Source: Ornithoclostridium sp949298505 (GTDB lineage Bacteria > Bacillota > Clostridia > Christensenellales > UBA3700). Taken from it: a DNA stretch of 33,024 nucleotides. Within the stretch, counting starts at the first letter, position 1. The number at the start of each line of letters is the position of its first letter. Location of the stretch: assembly GCA_949298505.1 (NCBI GenBank), contig CASFWW010000033.1:1-33024 (forward strand), in the 5' to 3' direction. Below are positions 25,016 through 31,172 of the stretch, in pieces. The translations under genes and the position numbers were made by a program. The notes under the pieces are model-generated. The model saw only the letters and a list, made by a program, of their open reading frames with translations, was not told the DNA's origin and made no database searches.

Positions 25016-25717
25016 TCAGAACTGCATGCCGTGATCTTCTATGTATCTCCGCAGTTTGAACAATGCCTTTTTTTCTATTCTTGAAACGTATGATCTCGAA
25101 ATGTTGTATTTTTCCGCAACCTCGTTCTGAGTGTAAGACTTGTCGGAATTTACGCCGTATCTGAGCATTATTATCTCGTATTCTCTGTCCGTGAGCGCTT
25201 TTTTCGCCAGACCCAGCAGTTTTTCCTGAACGATACGGCTTTCCACCTTGCTTATCACGCTTTCTTCGTCCTGCCCGATCAGGTCTATCAGCGTGACTTC
25301 GTTGCCGTCTTTGTCGAAGCTTACCGGCTCGTACAGCGACTTTGTGTTCCTGTATTTCTTGCCCGCGCGGATGACCATCAGTATCTCGTTCTCGATGCAT
25401 TTGCTGGCATATGTCGCAAATTGCGTTCCTTTTCCTTCGTGAAAAGAATTTACCGCCTTTATGAGTCCGATCGAACCGACGCTGATCAGTTCGTCGTTGT
25501 CGCCGTAGTTGTTGTACTTTTTGACTATATGCACGACAAGGCGCATATTGTGCCTTATCAGTTCGTCTCTTGCCTCTCTGTCGCCTTGAGCTATCCTGTC
25601 AAGAAGTTCCTTTTCTTTTTCCGGAGACAGAGGTTTGGGAAAGCAATTTTTGTTTTTTATGTATCCGCTGAAAAACAGAAGATTTGAAAGAAGCGCCAGA
25701 ATCCCGCCGAGTATCAT
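25016..25717 (-). CDS. sigK: SigK, late mother-cell sporulation sigma factor
   Basis: A 233-residue sigma-70 family protein. The start MILGGILALLSNLLFFSGYIKN is the hydrophobic pro-region typical of sigma-K, followed by FPKPLSPEKEKELL, region 2 (RHNMRLVVHIVKKYNN, LISVGSIGLIKAVNSF, FATYASKCIENEIL) and a region 4 helix-turn-helix (TQNEVAEKYNISRSYVSRIEKKAL). Sigma-K drives late mother-cell genes for coat and cortex. The gene is intact, not split by a skin-like element. GGTGAGGTGG precedes the ATG, and a sigma-E-like promoter lies immediately upstream. It lies within 12 kb of sigE and sigG, separated from them by ylmC and nrdR. Confidence 0.93.
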   Translation of the reverse strand: MILGGILALLSNLLFFSGYIKNKNCFPKPLSPEKEKELLDRIAQGDREARDELIRHNMRLVVHIVKKYNNYGDNDELISVGSIGLIKAVNSFHEGKGTQFATYASKCIENEILMVIRAGKKYRNTKSLYEPVSFDKDGNEVTLIDLIGQDEESVISKVESRIVQEKLLGLAKKALTDREYEIIMLRYGVNSDKSYTQNEVAEKYNISRSYVSRIEKKALFKLRRYIEDHGMQF

Positions 25718-25735
25718 ATATCCACCTCACCGTAA

Positions 25736-25764
25736 AATCTATGAGTCTGCGCCTGTAATTATGA
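25736..25764 (-). promoter_or_regulatory. Sigma-E-like promoter of sigK
   Basis: TCATAATT (25764-25757), 13-nt spacer, CATAGATT (25743-25736) on the minus strand. This fits the known sigma-E pattern of an ATA-containing -35 and a CATA-N3-T -10, and sigma-E is the established activator of sigK in Bacillus. The predicted leader is about 13 nt and includes the Shine-Dalgarno sequence. Confidence 0.55.
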
Positions 25765-25866
25765 CGGTGAATAATGATAAGGACAGGTGTAAAACTGTGG
25801 ATTTATGCGGCTGACGCATAAAAATCTTTGACGCCATTATGCGTTTGAAGCGGATTTTGCGCCGCG

Positions 25867-25895
25867 AAAAAAATCCGCCTGCCTGAGCAAGCGGA
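25867..25895 (-). terminator. Intrinsic terminator after nrdR
   Basis: TCCGC/GCGGA and TGC/GCA arms form an interrupted stem (25874-25895) followed in the transcript by seven U residues (25873-25867). It closes the nrdR transcript 12 nt after its stop and isolates sigK. Upstream of it towards sigK (25814-25844) there is an 8-bp inverted repeat, ACGCATAA/TTATGCGT, with a 15-nt loop, of unknown role. Confidence 0.8.
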
Positions 25896-25906
25896 GCTTT
25901 TGTCTG

Positions 25907-26398
25907 TTATTGCTGATTGCCGCCGTTGTCGTCTTTGCGGCTGTTTTTGTTTTTCAAGATCTCGTTTATCTCGCCGAGCCATGAGTTTATGTCCTTGAAC
26001 TGTCTGTGCACAGCCGCGAATCTGACGTACGCCACGTCGTCGATCTCCTTCAGCCCGTCCATGACAAGATCGCCTATGTAATCAGAGGTGACTTCCTGTT
26101 CAAGCCCGTTGGCAAGTTTCTTTTCAATGTCTGAAACCAGCTTGTCGATCTGTTGCATGCTGACGGGACGTTTGTCGCACGCCTTGAGTATTCCGTTCTT
26201 GAGTTTAGCCGGCGAAAAAACCTGCCTGCAACCCGACTTTTTGATCACCATGATCGGAGTGGTCTCAATCGTTTCATATGTTGTGAAACGCTTGCCGCAG
26301 GCAACACATTCCCTTCTGCGCCTGATAGAAGTGCCGTCCTCGTTGATCCTGCTGTCGATAACCCTGCTGTCCATACAGCCGCAATAAACGCATTTCAT
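25907..26398 (-). CDS. nrdR: NrdR, ribonucleotide reductase transcriptional repressor
   Basis: A 163-residue protein with a zinc ribbon made of C3, C6, C31 and C34, the RRRREC and GKRFTTYE motifs, and an ATP-cone domain (about 49-140, VIKKSGCRQVFSPAKLKNGI). NrdR senses ATP/dATP and represses ribonucleotide reductase genes. A Gly/Gln/Asn-rich tail follows. It has a strong promoter (26554-26582), a long 5' leader of about 150 nt, and a terminator. Position between ylmC and sigK matches its link to the spoIIGA-sigE-sigG cluster in many Clostridia. Confidence 0.97.
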   Translation of the reverse strand: MKCVYCGCMDSRVIDSRINEDGTSIRRRRECVACGKRFTTYETIETTPIMVIKKSGCRQVFSPAKLKNGILKACDKRPVSMQQIDKLVSDIEKKLANGLEQEVTSDYIGDLVMDGLKEIDDVAYVRFAAVHRQFKDINSWLGEINEILKNKNSRKDDNGGNQQ

Positions 26399-26553
26399 CT
26401 ATTAAACCTCCGGTATGACGTAACACAACGATCTGCTCCCGTTACCTGAAACCTAAGCGAAAGTAAGACGTTCTAAGACAAACGCATGCCGTCATCAGAC
26501 TGCGCATTGATTTGCTGAAACGGTATTCCCGATCCTTGTCTGTCATTGACTAT

Positions 26554-26582
26554 ATTATACGCCATATTGTGGAATTTGTCCA
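26554..26582 (-). promoter_or_regulatory. Sigma-A promoter of nrdR
   Basis: TGGACA (26582-26577), 17-nt spacer, TATAAT (26559-26554) on the minus strand. It predicts a 5' UTR of about 150 nt before the ATG at 26398. I do not recognise a known riboswitch in that leader, although GGTAAC and GTTACG can pair just upstream of the ribosome-binding site. I see no NrdR-box pair. Confidence 0.75.
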
Positions 26583-26595
26583 GTAAGTGCACAAA

Positions 26596-26656
26596 ATATT
26601 GCGGATCCAGCACTTTTACTTCACAATTTCAGAAGTAAAACCGCTTTCAGCAATAT
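26596..26656. repeat. Nested inverted repeat between ylmC and nrdR
   Basis: An inner perfect repeat TTTTACTTC (26614-26622) / GAAGTAAAA (26632-26640) with a 9-nt loop is flanked by outer arms ATATTGC (26596-26602) and GCAATAT (26650-26656). Neither strand has a U-run after it, so it is not a standard terminator. It lies about 29 nt downstream of the ylmC stop and just upstream of the nrdR promoter. Confidence 0.55.
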
Positions 26657-26684
26657 CTGCAAAAAGAATACGCGGCATAGTATG

Positions 26685-26960
26685 TCAGCAGTCGCATCTT
26701 GACGGCGGCGGCGGATTGTCCTGCGACAATTCGACCAGAATCGCGTCTTCGCCTATCCTGACGATGCAACGCCACGGCACGAATATGCTGTCAGAGCACG
26801 TTATATTTTTAAGAAATTTCTTTTCACCCGGCACGATAAGTCCCGTAATCTTGCCACCCGGAGTGAAAGCAATGTCAAGAAGACGCCCAAGTCTTCTGCC
26901 GTCGATCACGTTGACCACTTCCTTCTCTTTGAGTTCGCAAAAAGTAAGATCGTTTAACAT
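26685..26960 (-). CDS. ylmC: YlmC/YmxH-family PRC-barrel sporulation protein
   Basis: A 91-residue protein with a single PRC-barrel-like domain: FCELKEKEVVNVIDGRRLGR, then DIAFTPGGKITGLIVPGEKK and WRCIVRIGEDAILVEL, which fit the YlmC/YmxH family encoded next to sigG in most spore formers. Its molecular role is not established. The C-terminal tail is a run of four prolines followed by SRCDC. GGGAGGTG precedes the ATG but is part of a perfect 7-bp hairpin (26968-26989), so translation is probably regulated. It starts 74 nt after sigG. Confidence 0.88.
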   Translation of the reverse strand: MLNDLTFCELKEKEVVNVIDGRRLGRLLDIAFTPGGKITGLIVPGEKKFLKNITCSDSIFVPWRCIVRIGEDAILVELSQDNPPPPSRCDC

Positions 26961-26967
26961 AACAACA

Positions 26968-26989
26968 CCTCCCGATAGTCTACGGGAGG
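26968..26989 (-). promoter_or_regulatory. Hairpin sequestering the ylmC ribosome-binding site
   Basis: CCTCCCG (transcript strand, from 26989-26983) pairs perfectly with CGGGAGG (26974-26968), with an 8-nt loop. The second arm is the Shine-Dalgarno sequence of ylmC, 7 nt before its ATG. The sequence after it, TGTTGTT, is not a terminator tail. Confidence 0.65.
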
Positions 26990-27034
26990 CGTCGTCAAAT
27001 TATGACAAATTCCGCACAAATGCGAAAAGTTTTG

Positions 27035-27799
27035 TTAAAAATATGCTTTCATTCTGGAAAGCGCGTTCTTTTCAAGCCTGCTTACCTGAGCCTGAGAGAT
27101 CTTGACCTGCTCAGATATCTCCGTCTGCGTCTTGCCGAAGTAATACCTGAGCACAAGCACCTTTCTCTCTTTTTCGGGCAGATCTCTGATCGCGTCGGAT
27201 ATGCAGATCTTGTCCGTCCACCGTTCTTCGGTATTTTTGCCGTCGCCTATCTGCTCTTCAAGCACCATTCCCTCCTCACCGTCGTTGTATACCGGATCCT
27301 GAAGATAAACGGGCTCGCTTACGGCGTCAAGCGCACAGACGACTTCTTTGATGGGCAGATCTATTTCTTCTGCGATCTCCACCGCAGTGGGCGTGACCTG
27401 TCTGTTCCTTTCGATCTCCTCTTTTGCCTTGAGCACCTTATATGCCGTGTCTCTCATACTCCTGCTCACCTTGATGCCGGTCGAATCTTTCAGATAACGT
27501 CTGATCTCGCCGATTATCATGGGAACCGCATACGTTGAGAATCTGACGTTGAACCTGCACTCGAAATTGTCGATCGCCTTCATGAGTCCGACCATCCCGA
27601 CCTGAAACAGATCGTCGCTGTTACCTTTGTTTCCGAAGCGTTGCACGACGGAAAGCACGAGTCTTATGTTGGCTTTTGCCAGATCTTCACGCGCCGTCAT
27701 GTCTCCCGCTTTCGCTCTTTTCATCAGTTCTTCGGATTGCTCTTTGCTCAGTTTTGGCAACGTGTTAGTATCCACGCCGCATATAACAACTTTATGCAC
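27035..27799 (-). CDS. sigG: SigG, late forespore sporulation sigma factor
   Basis: A 254-residue sigma factor starting HKVVICGVDTNTLPKLSKEQ, the characteristic sigma-G N-terminus, then region 2 (NIRLVLSVVQRF, DDLFQVGMVGLMKAIDNF, FSTYAVPMIIGEIRRYL), region 3 and region 4 (TQTEISEQVKISQAQVSRLEK). It directs late forespore genes such as SASPs and germination receptors. The start codon is GTG with GGAGGTGATAC in front. It lies 78 nt downstream of sigE, the conserved order; I see no clear sigma-F/G promoter in that gap, where a GCCGT/ACGGC hairpin is present. Confidence 0.96.
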   Translation of the reverse strand: MHKVVICGVDTNTLPKLSKEQSEELMKRAKAGDMTAREDLAKANIRLVLSVVQRFGNKGNSDDLFQVGMVGLMKAIDNFECRFNVRFSTYAVPMIIGEIRRYLKDSTGIKVSRSMRDTAYKVLKAKEEIERNRQVTPTAVEIAEEIDLPIKEVVCALDAVSEPVYLQDPVYNDGEEGMVLEEQIGDGKNTEERWTDKICISDAIRDLPEKERKVLVLRYYFGKTQTEISEQVKISQAQVSRLEKNALSRMKAYF

Positions 27800-27877
27800 C
27801 GTATCACCTCCGTATGTATGCCGTCGCGTTGACCACGGCGGGAGGTCTTACGGTTAGTTTTCACTTGTAGCAAGCAA

Positions 27878-28588
27878 TTATACGCTTTTTGTCAGTTCTT
27901 TTTTGAGTTTTTTCATCACTTTTTTCTCAAGTCTTGAAATGTACGACTGAGAAATACCCATAAGATCTGCGATCTCTTTCTGGGTTTTCTGCTGTGCGCC
28001 GAGAAGCCCGAAACGCAACCTTACGATCTGTCTTTCTCTGGGCGGAAGACGCTTAAAGGTTCTGATCAGGATCTCTTTTTCTTCGTCTGTTTCAACGTCC
28101 TTGCAAGTGACGTCGCTGTCTGTTCCGAGAACGTCTGACAACAGAAGTACGTTCCCTTCCCAGTCCACGTTAAGCGGTTCGTCAAGCGACATTTCGCCCT
28201 TTGTCCTGACCACTTTCCTGAGATGCATGAGTATTTCGTTTTCAATACATCTGCTCGCATATGTAGCAAGCTTTATCTGTTTACTTCCGTCGAACGAATT
28301 GACGGCTTTTATCAGTCCTATCGTCCCTACGCTTATCAGATCGTCTATATCCACGTTGGAGCTTTCGAATTTTTTAGCTATGTAAACCACGAGCCTCAGA
28401 TTGTGCTCGATGAGTTTTTCACGCGCCGCTTTATCGCCCTGAGCCAGACGTTCCACCGCCTGCTTTTCTTCCTCTGCCGATAGCGGAGGCGGCAAAGTTT
28501 CCCCTCCGTTGAGATAATCTACGCCGTCATCCTCTTCAAGCGGCGAAGAAAAAAACTTTTTTATAAAATTTATAAGTTTTTTTATCAT
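27878..28588 (-). CDS. sigE: SigE, early mother-cell sporulation sigma factor (pro-form)
   Basis: A 236-residue sigma factor. The N-terminal KKLINFIKKFFSSPLEEDDG is an amphipathic membrane-binding pro-sequence as in pro-sigma-E; then PPPLSAEEEKQAVERL, region 2 (EHNLRLVVYIAKKFE, DLISVGTIGLIKAVNSF, LATYASRCIENEILMHLR) and region 4 (TQKEIADLMGISQSYISRLEK). SpoIIGA, encoded 8 nt upstream, is the protease that removes the pro-sequence. AGGAGG precedes the ATG. Sigma-E starts the mother-cell programme and is the expected activator of the sigK promoter found at 25736-25764. Confidence 0.96.
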   Translation of the reverse strand: MIKKLINFIKKFFSSPLEEDDGVDYLNGGETLPPPLSAEEEKQAVERLAQGDKAAREKLIEHNLRLVVYIAKKFESSNVDIDDLISVGTIGLIKAVNSFDGSKQIKLATYASRCIENEILMHLRKVVRTKGEMSLDEPLNVDWEGNVLLLSDVLGTDSDVTCKDVETDEEKEILIRTFKRLPPRERQIVRLRFGLLGAQQKTQKEIADLMGISQSYISRLEKKVMKKLKKELTKSV

Positions 28589-28596
28589 AATTCCTC

Positions 28597-29379
28597 CTAA
28601 AGATCGCAGTTAAGGAGAAGGGAAAATCCGATGAAATCCCTCTCGCCTAGTCCTATTATCACGTTGTCGAATTCTTTTTCTTCGCCGTCTCCGCTGACAA
28701 GAAGTTTATCCGCGACAAAACCGCTGATAGTTTTGCTTCCGGTGACGGTGCTGAGTTTTATTCCCTCAACCTTTTCTGCCTTGTCCAGGTTGGGAATGGA
28801 TTTTGCAAACTCTGCTCCGGATATGACAACCGGCATGATCCCTTTGTAGAACAGCCTGTTTCCGCTGTCCCAGTAGCCTTTGCAACTCACGCTTTCACCT
28901 TTGACTACAAGCTTTACGTCGGCAGAATACTTCTTCTCGCGCCGCGCCTTAGTGATATATCCCACAGTCTTTTTTGCCACGACAAGGCACACAAGACATG
29001 CCGCGGCGACGACAGCCGGAACGTATCCTCCCGGATCGCCGATCGCTACGAAACCGTCGTTTGCTCCGAGGAGCGCGACGCATACTCCGCCCGCAAGAAA
29101 GGTGTAAAGCAAAAAGACGGACAGCGTCTTCAGATAGCTTTTTGCGTCTTTATGCTTTGCCATTATAAGCGCCATTACTAGAGCCAATGCGATCTTAGCG
29201 ATAAAAATCGCTTTGATCTCCACAAGAGGCATGACGACGGCAAACGCAGTGCCGACCGATGCAGACAGCAATGCCCTCAGCTTGTGCATTTTACGCCTTA
29301 GAGTCAGCATAGAAACGTATATAAGAAGCAGGTTTACCGCCATGTTGTCAGCAATCACATACTCTATGTATATTTGCAT
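28597..29379 (-). CDS. spoIIGA: SpoIIGA, pro-sigma-E processing aspartyl protease
   Basis: A 260-residue protein with about five N-terminal transmembrane helices (residues 1-145) and a C-terminal retropepsin-like protease domain with the catalytic DSGN motif (GYWDSGNRLF, Asp near 171) and the VVISGAEF and GLGERDFIGFSLLL strands. The family activates sigma-E after forespore engulfment signals. I start it at ATG 29379 (MQIYIEYVIADN), which fits SpoIIGA N-termini (M-x-IYL-D); a TTG 19 codons upstream would make the promoter coding. No Shine-Dalgarno sequence is seen. A perfect Spo0A box lies 44 nt upstream. Confidence 0.93.
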   Translation of the reverse strand: MQIYIEYVIADNMAVNLLLIYVSMLTLRRKMHKLRALLSASVGTAFAVVMPLVEIKAIFIAKIALALVMALIMAKHKDAKSYLKTLSVFLLYTFLAGGVCVALLGANDGFVAIGDPGGYVPAVVAAACLVCLVVAKKTVGYITKARREKKYSADVKLVVKGESVSCKGYWDSGNRLFYKGIMPVVISGAEFAKSIPNLDKAEKVEGIKLSTVTGSKTISGFVADKLLVSGDGEEKEFDNVIIGLGERDFIGFSLLLNCDL

Positions 29380-29385
29380 ACCAGA

Positions 29386-29429
29386 ATAATATATCCATTT
29401 AGGCGCAAACAATTTCCGTCCGTGTCGAA
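29386..29429 (-). promoter_or_regulatory. Spo0A box and putative promoter of spoIIGA-sigE
   Basis: The plus strand has TGTCGAA at 29423-29429, the exact Spo0A consensus box, which in the spoIIGA direction reads TTCGACA. A -10-like TATTAT (29391-29386) lies only 6 nt before the spoIIGA ATG; a poor -35 is expected at an activated promoter. If this -10 is used, the box lies about 44-50 nt upstream of the start and the mRNA would be leaderless. Spo0A control of spoIIG is established in Bacillus; the promoter geometry here is inferred. Confidence 0.6.
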
Positions 29430-29466
29430 AAATCAAAAGTGAGCTCAGACAAATGAGTGAGTGAGA

Positions 29467-29497
29467 TAAAAAAGTGAGCTCCGTTTCCGGAACTCAC
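29467..29497 (-). terminator. Intrinsic terminator after ftsZ
   Basis: GTGAGTTCCG and CGGAGCTCAC form a 10-bp stem (one G-U pair) with a GAAA loop, followed in the transcript by six U residues (29473-29468). It separates ftsZ from spoIIGA. The sequence AAAAGTGAGCTC is repeated about 35 nt further on (29435-29446), a short direct repeat without evident role. Confidence 0.88.
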
Positions 29498-29556
29498 CAG
29501 ATTTAAATGCGTTGGTCGTGTCTTGGCCGACGTCTCCTGCCGCAAAACGCAAGCAG

Positions 29557-31167
29557 TTATCTCTTTCTGCGGAATACCCTGAGGAATGCGGGAAGCTTGT
29601 CTTCTTCCTGATCATCCTGCTGCGACTGGTTGTACGAACCCTGATTGCCGCGCTGACCGTAGTTCGCGTTGTCGCGCTGCTGACCGGCGTTGCTGCCGTA
29701 ACCGCCGTATGTGCCGCCCTGCTGCTGGGAAGCGTTGCGTGCGTCAAAACCGTTGCCGTAACCGCCTGCGGGTGTCTGAGACTGACGTCCGTCGTCGTAT
29801 CCGTTCTGCGCATAGCCGGCGCCATGTGAGGAAGTGTGACCGTCGTAGCCTGTGCCCGAAGTCTGACCGCGCCCGTCCTGATAGCCGTAACCGCCGTTTC
29901 CGCCGTAAGAACGGTCGTTTCTGTCCGTGTACTGCTGATCGGTTCTTCCGTACTGTTGATCGTTGCGTGAATATTGCTGGTCGTTGCGCGGGTACTGCTG
30001 ATCGTTTCTTCCGCCCTCGTAAGAGTCTGTACGGCGCGCGCCCTGCGATCTGCCGCTTTCGGGATACTGAGTGTAGCCTGAACGGTTGTCAGCCATATCG
30101 TCATATGCGCTCTCACGTCTGCGGCTGTCGTTGAGACGTCTGATCGCGTTGTCCATAGCCGCCGAAGTGCGCGTCTGCGCGCCTGTGTTTCTTCTCTGGG
30201 CGTATGTGGCGTTGACGTCTTCAGTCGGAGCGCTGAAGCCTGTTGCGATGAGTGTGACCTGCACCTTGTTTTCAAGATTTTCGTCAAAACCTGTACCGAA
30301 GATGATGTTCGCCGCCGGATCCACGATGTCTTCTACGAGTCTGCTTGCGTCTGCAACTTCGTCGAGCGCCATATCCTTGCCGCCCATAACGTGAAGAATG
30401 ACGCCGCTCGCGCCTTCGATATTCGTTTCGAGAAGCGGGCTTTCGACGGCGTTTCTGACCGCCTCGATCGCCTTGTCCGGACCTTCGCCCACGCCGATGC
30501 CCATATGAGCGAGGCCTTTCTTTCTCATGATCGCGCTGATATCCGCAAAGTCAAGGTTGATGACCGTCGGAGTGACGATGAGCTCGCTTATGCTTTGGAT
30601 CGCCTGCTTGAGCACTTCGTCCGCCTTGATAAAGGACTCGAGCATCGCGGTACCCTTGGGGAGAACTTCGAGAAGTTTCTCATTGGGGATCACAAGCAAA
30701 GTGTCGACGTTGCCGCGCAGATTCTCGATGCCCTGAACAGCGTTGTGCATACGCCTCTTTCCTTCAAAAGCGAAAGGCTTGGTCACAACGGCGACTGTCA
30801 GTATGCCAAGTTCTTTTGAAAGCGCCGCAATGACGGGCGCCGCGCCGGTTCCCGTACCGCCGCCCATACCGGCAGTGATGAAAAGAAGGTCAACGTCCTT
30901 GAGCAGAGCGCGGAGTTCTTCTCTCGACTCCTCCGCCGCCTTTTCACCCACGTTGGGATCGGCTCCCGCGCCGAGACCTCCGGTCAACTTCGCACCTATC
31001 TGCACTTTTGTGGGCGCGTTGGACAGGGTCAATGCCTGAAAATCAGTGTTTACTGCGACAAATTCCGCACTCTTGATGCCTGCCGCTATCATACGGTTGA
31101 CGGCGTTGTTGCCGCCTCCGCCTACGCCTATAACTTTAATTTTGGCTCTTCCGCTTCCGTCTGCCAT
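29557..31167 (-). CDS. ftsZ: FtsZ, tubulin-like cell division GTPase with a long repeat-rich linker
   Basis: A 536-residue FtsZ. The GTPase core (about 1-315) has GVGGGGNNAVNRM, GGGTGTGAAP (about 108-117) and the T7 loop LDFADISAIM. The C-terminal end DKLPAFLRVFRRKR is the conserved tail that binds FtsA and other partners. Between them lies a linker of about 200 residues, roughly three to four times the usual length, rich in Gly, Gln, Asn, Tyr, Asp and Arg, including four tandem 7-residue units of the type R-N-D-Q-Q-Y-x. It starts 5 nt after ftsA; GGAGG of the ribosome-binding site overlaps the end of ftsA. A terminator follows. Confidence 0.97.
   Translation of the reverse strand: MADGSGRAKIKVIGVGGGGNNAVNRMIAAGIKSAEFVAVNTDFQALTLSNAPTKVQIGAKLTGGLGAGADPNVGEKAAEESREELRALLKDVDLLFITAGMGGGTGTGAAPVIAALSKELGILTVAVVTKPFAFEGKRRMHNAVQGIENLRGNVDTLLVIPNEKLLEVLPKGTAMLESFIKADEVLKQAIQSISELIVTPTVINLDFADISAIMRKKGLAHMGIGVGEGPDKAIEAVRNAVESPLLETNIEGASGVILHVMGGKDMALDEVADASRLVEDIVDPAANIIFGTGFDENLENKVQVTLIATGFSAPTEDVNATYAQRRNTGAQTRTSAAMDNAIRRLNDSRRRESAYDDMADNRSGYTQYPESGRSQGARRTDSYEGGRNDQQYPRNDQQYSRNDQQYGRTDQQYTDRNDRSYGGNGGYGYQDGRGQTSGTGYDGHTSSHGAGYAQNGYDDGRQSQTPAGGYGNGFDARNASQQQGGTYGGYGSNAGQQRDNANYGQRGNQGSYNQSQQDDQEEDKLPAFLRVFRRKR
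29929..30012 (-). repeat. Four 21-bp tandem repeats in the ftsZ linker
   Basis: Units at 29929-29949, 29950-29970, 29971-29991 and 29992-30012 differ at a few positions and keep the reading frame, encoding successive R-(N/T)-D-Q-Q-Y-x heptapeptides. In-frame repeats of this type can change copy number between strains. Confidence 0.85.
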
Positions 31168-31172
31168 GTCTG

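Noticed and set aside
27000..27034. Possible sigma-E/G promoter for ylmC (GCATTT, 13 nt, CATAATTT)
   Set aside because: The -35 match is poor, and this A/T-rich gap gives several equally weak matches; not strong enough to list.
27800..27877. Terminator or sigma-F promoter between sigE and sigG
   Set aside because: A GCCGT/ACGGC stem exists but lacks a U-tract, and no hexamers fit the sigma-F/G pattern at a sensible distance from the GTG start.
29929..30012. CRISPR-like regular repeats
   Set aside because: The repeats are contiguous 21-bp units without spacers and encode an in-frame heptapeptide of the FtsZ linker.
29445..30287. 280-residue minus-strand open frame rich in Thr/Arg/Ala
   Set aside because: It overlaps the ftsZ linker in another frame; low complexity of the repeat region keeps it open. 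No ribosome-binding site or family match is seen.
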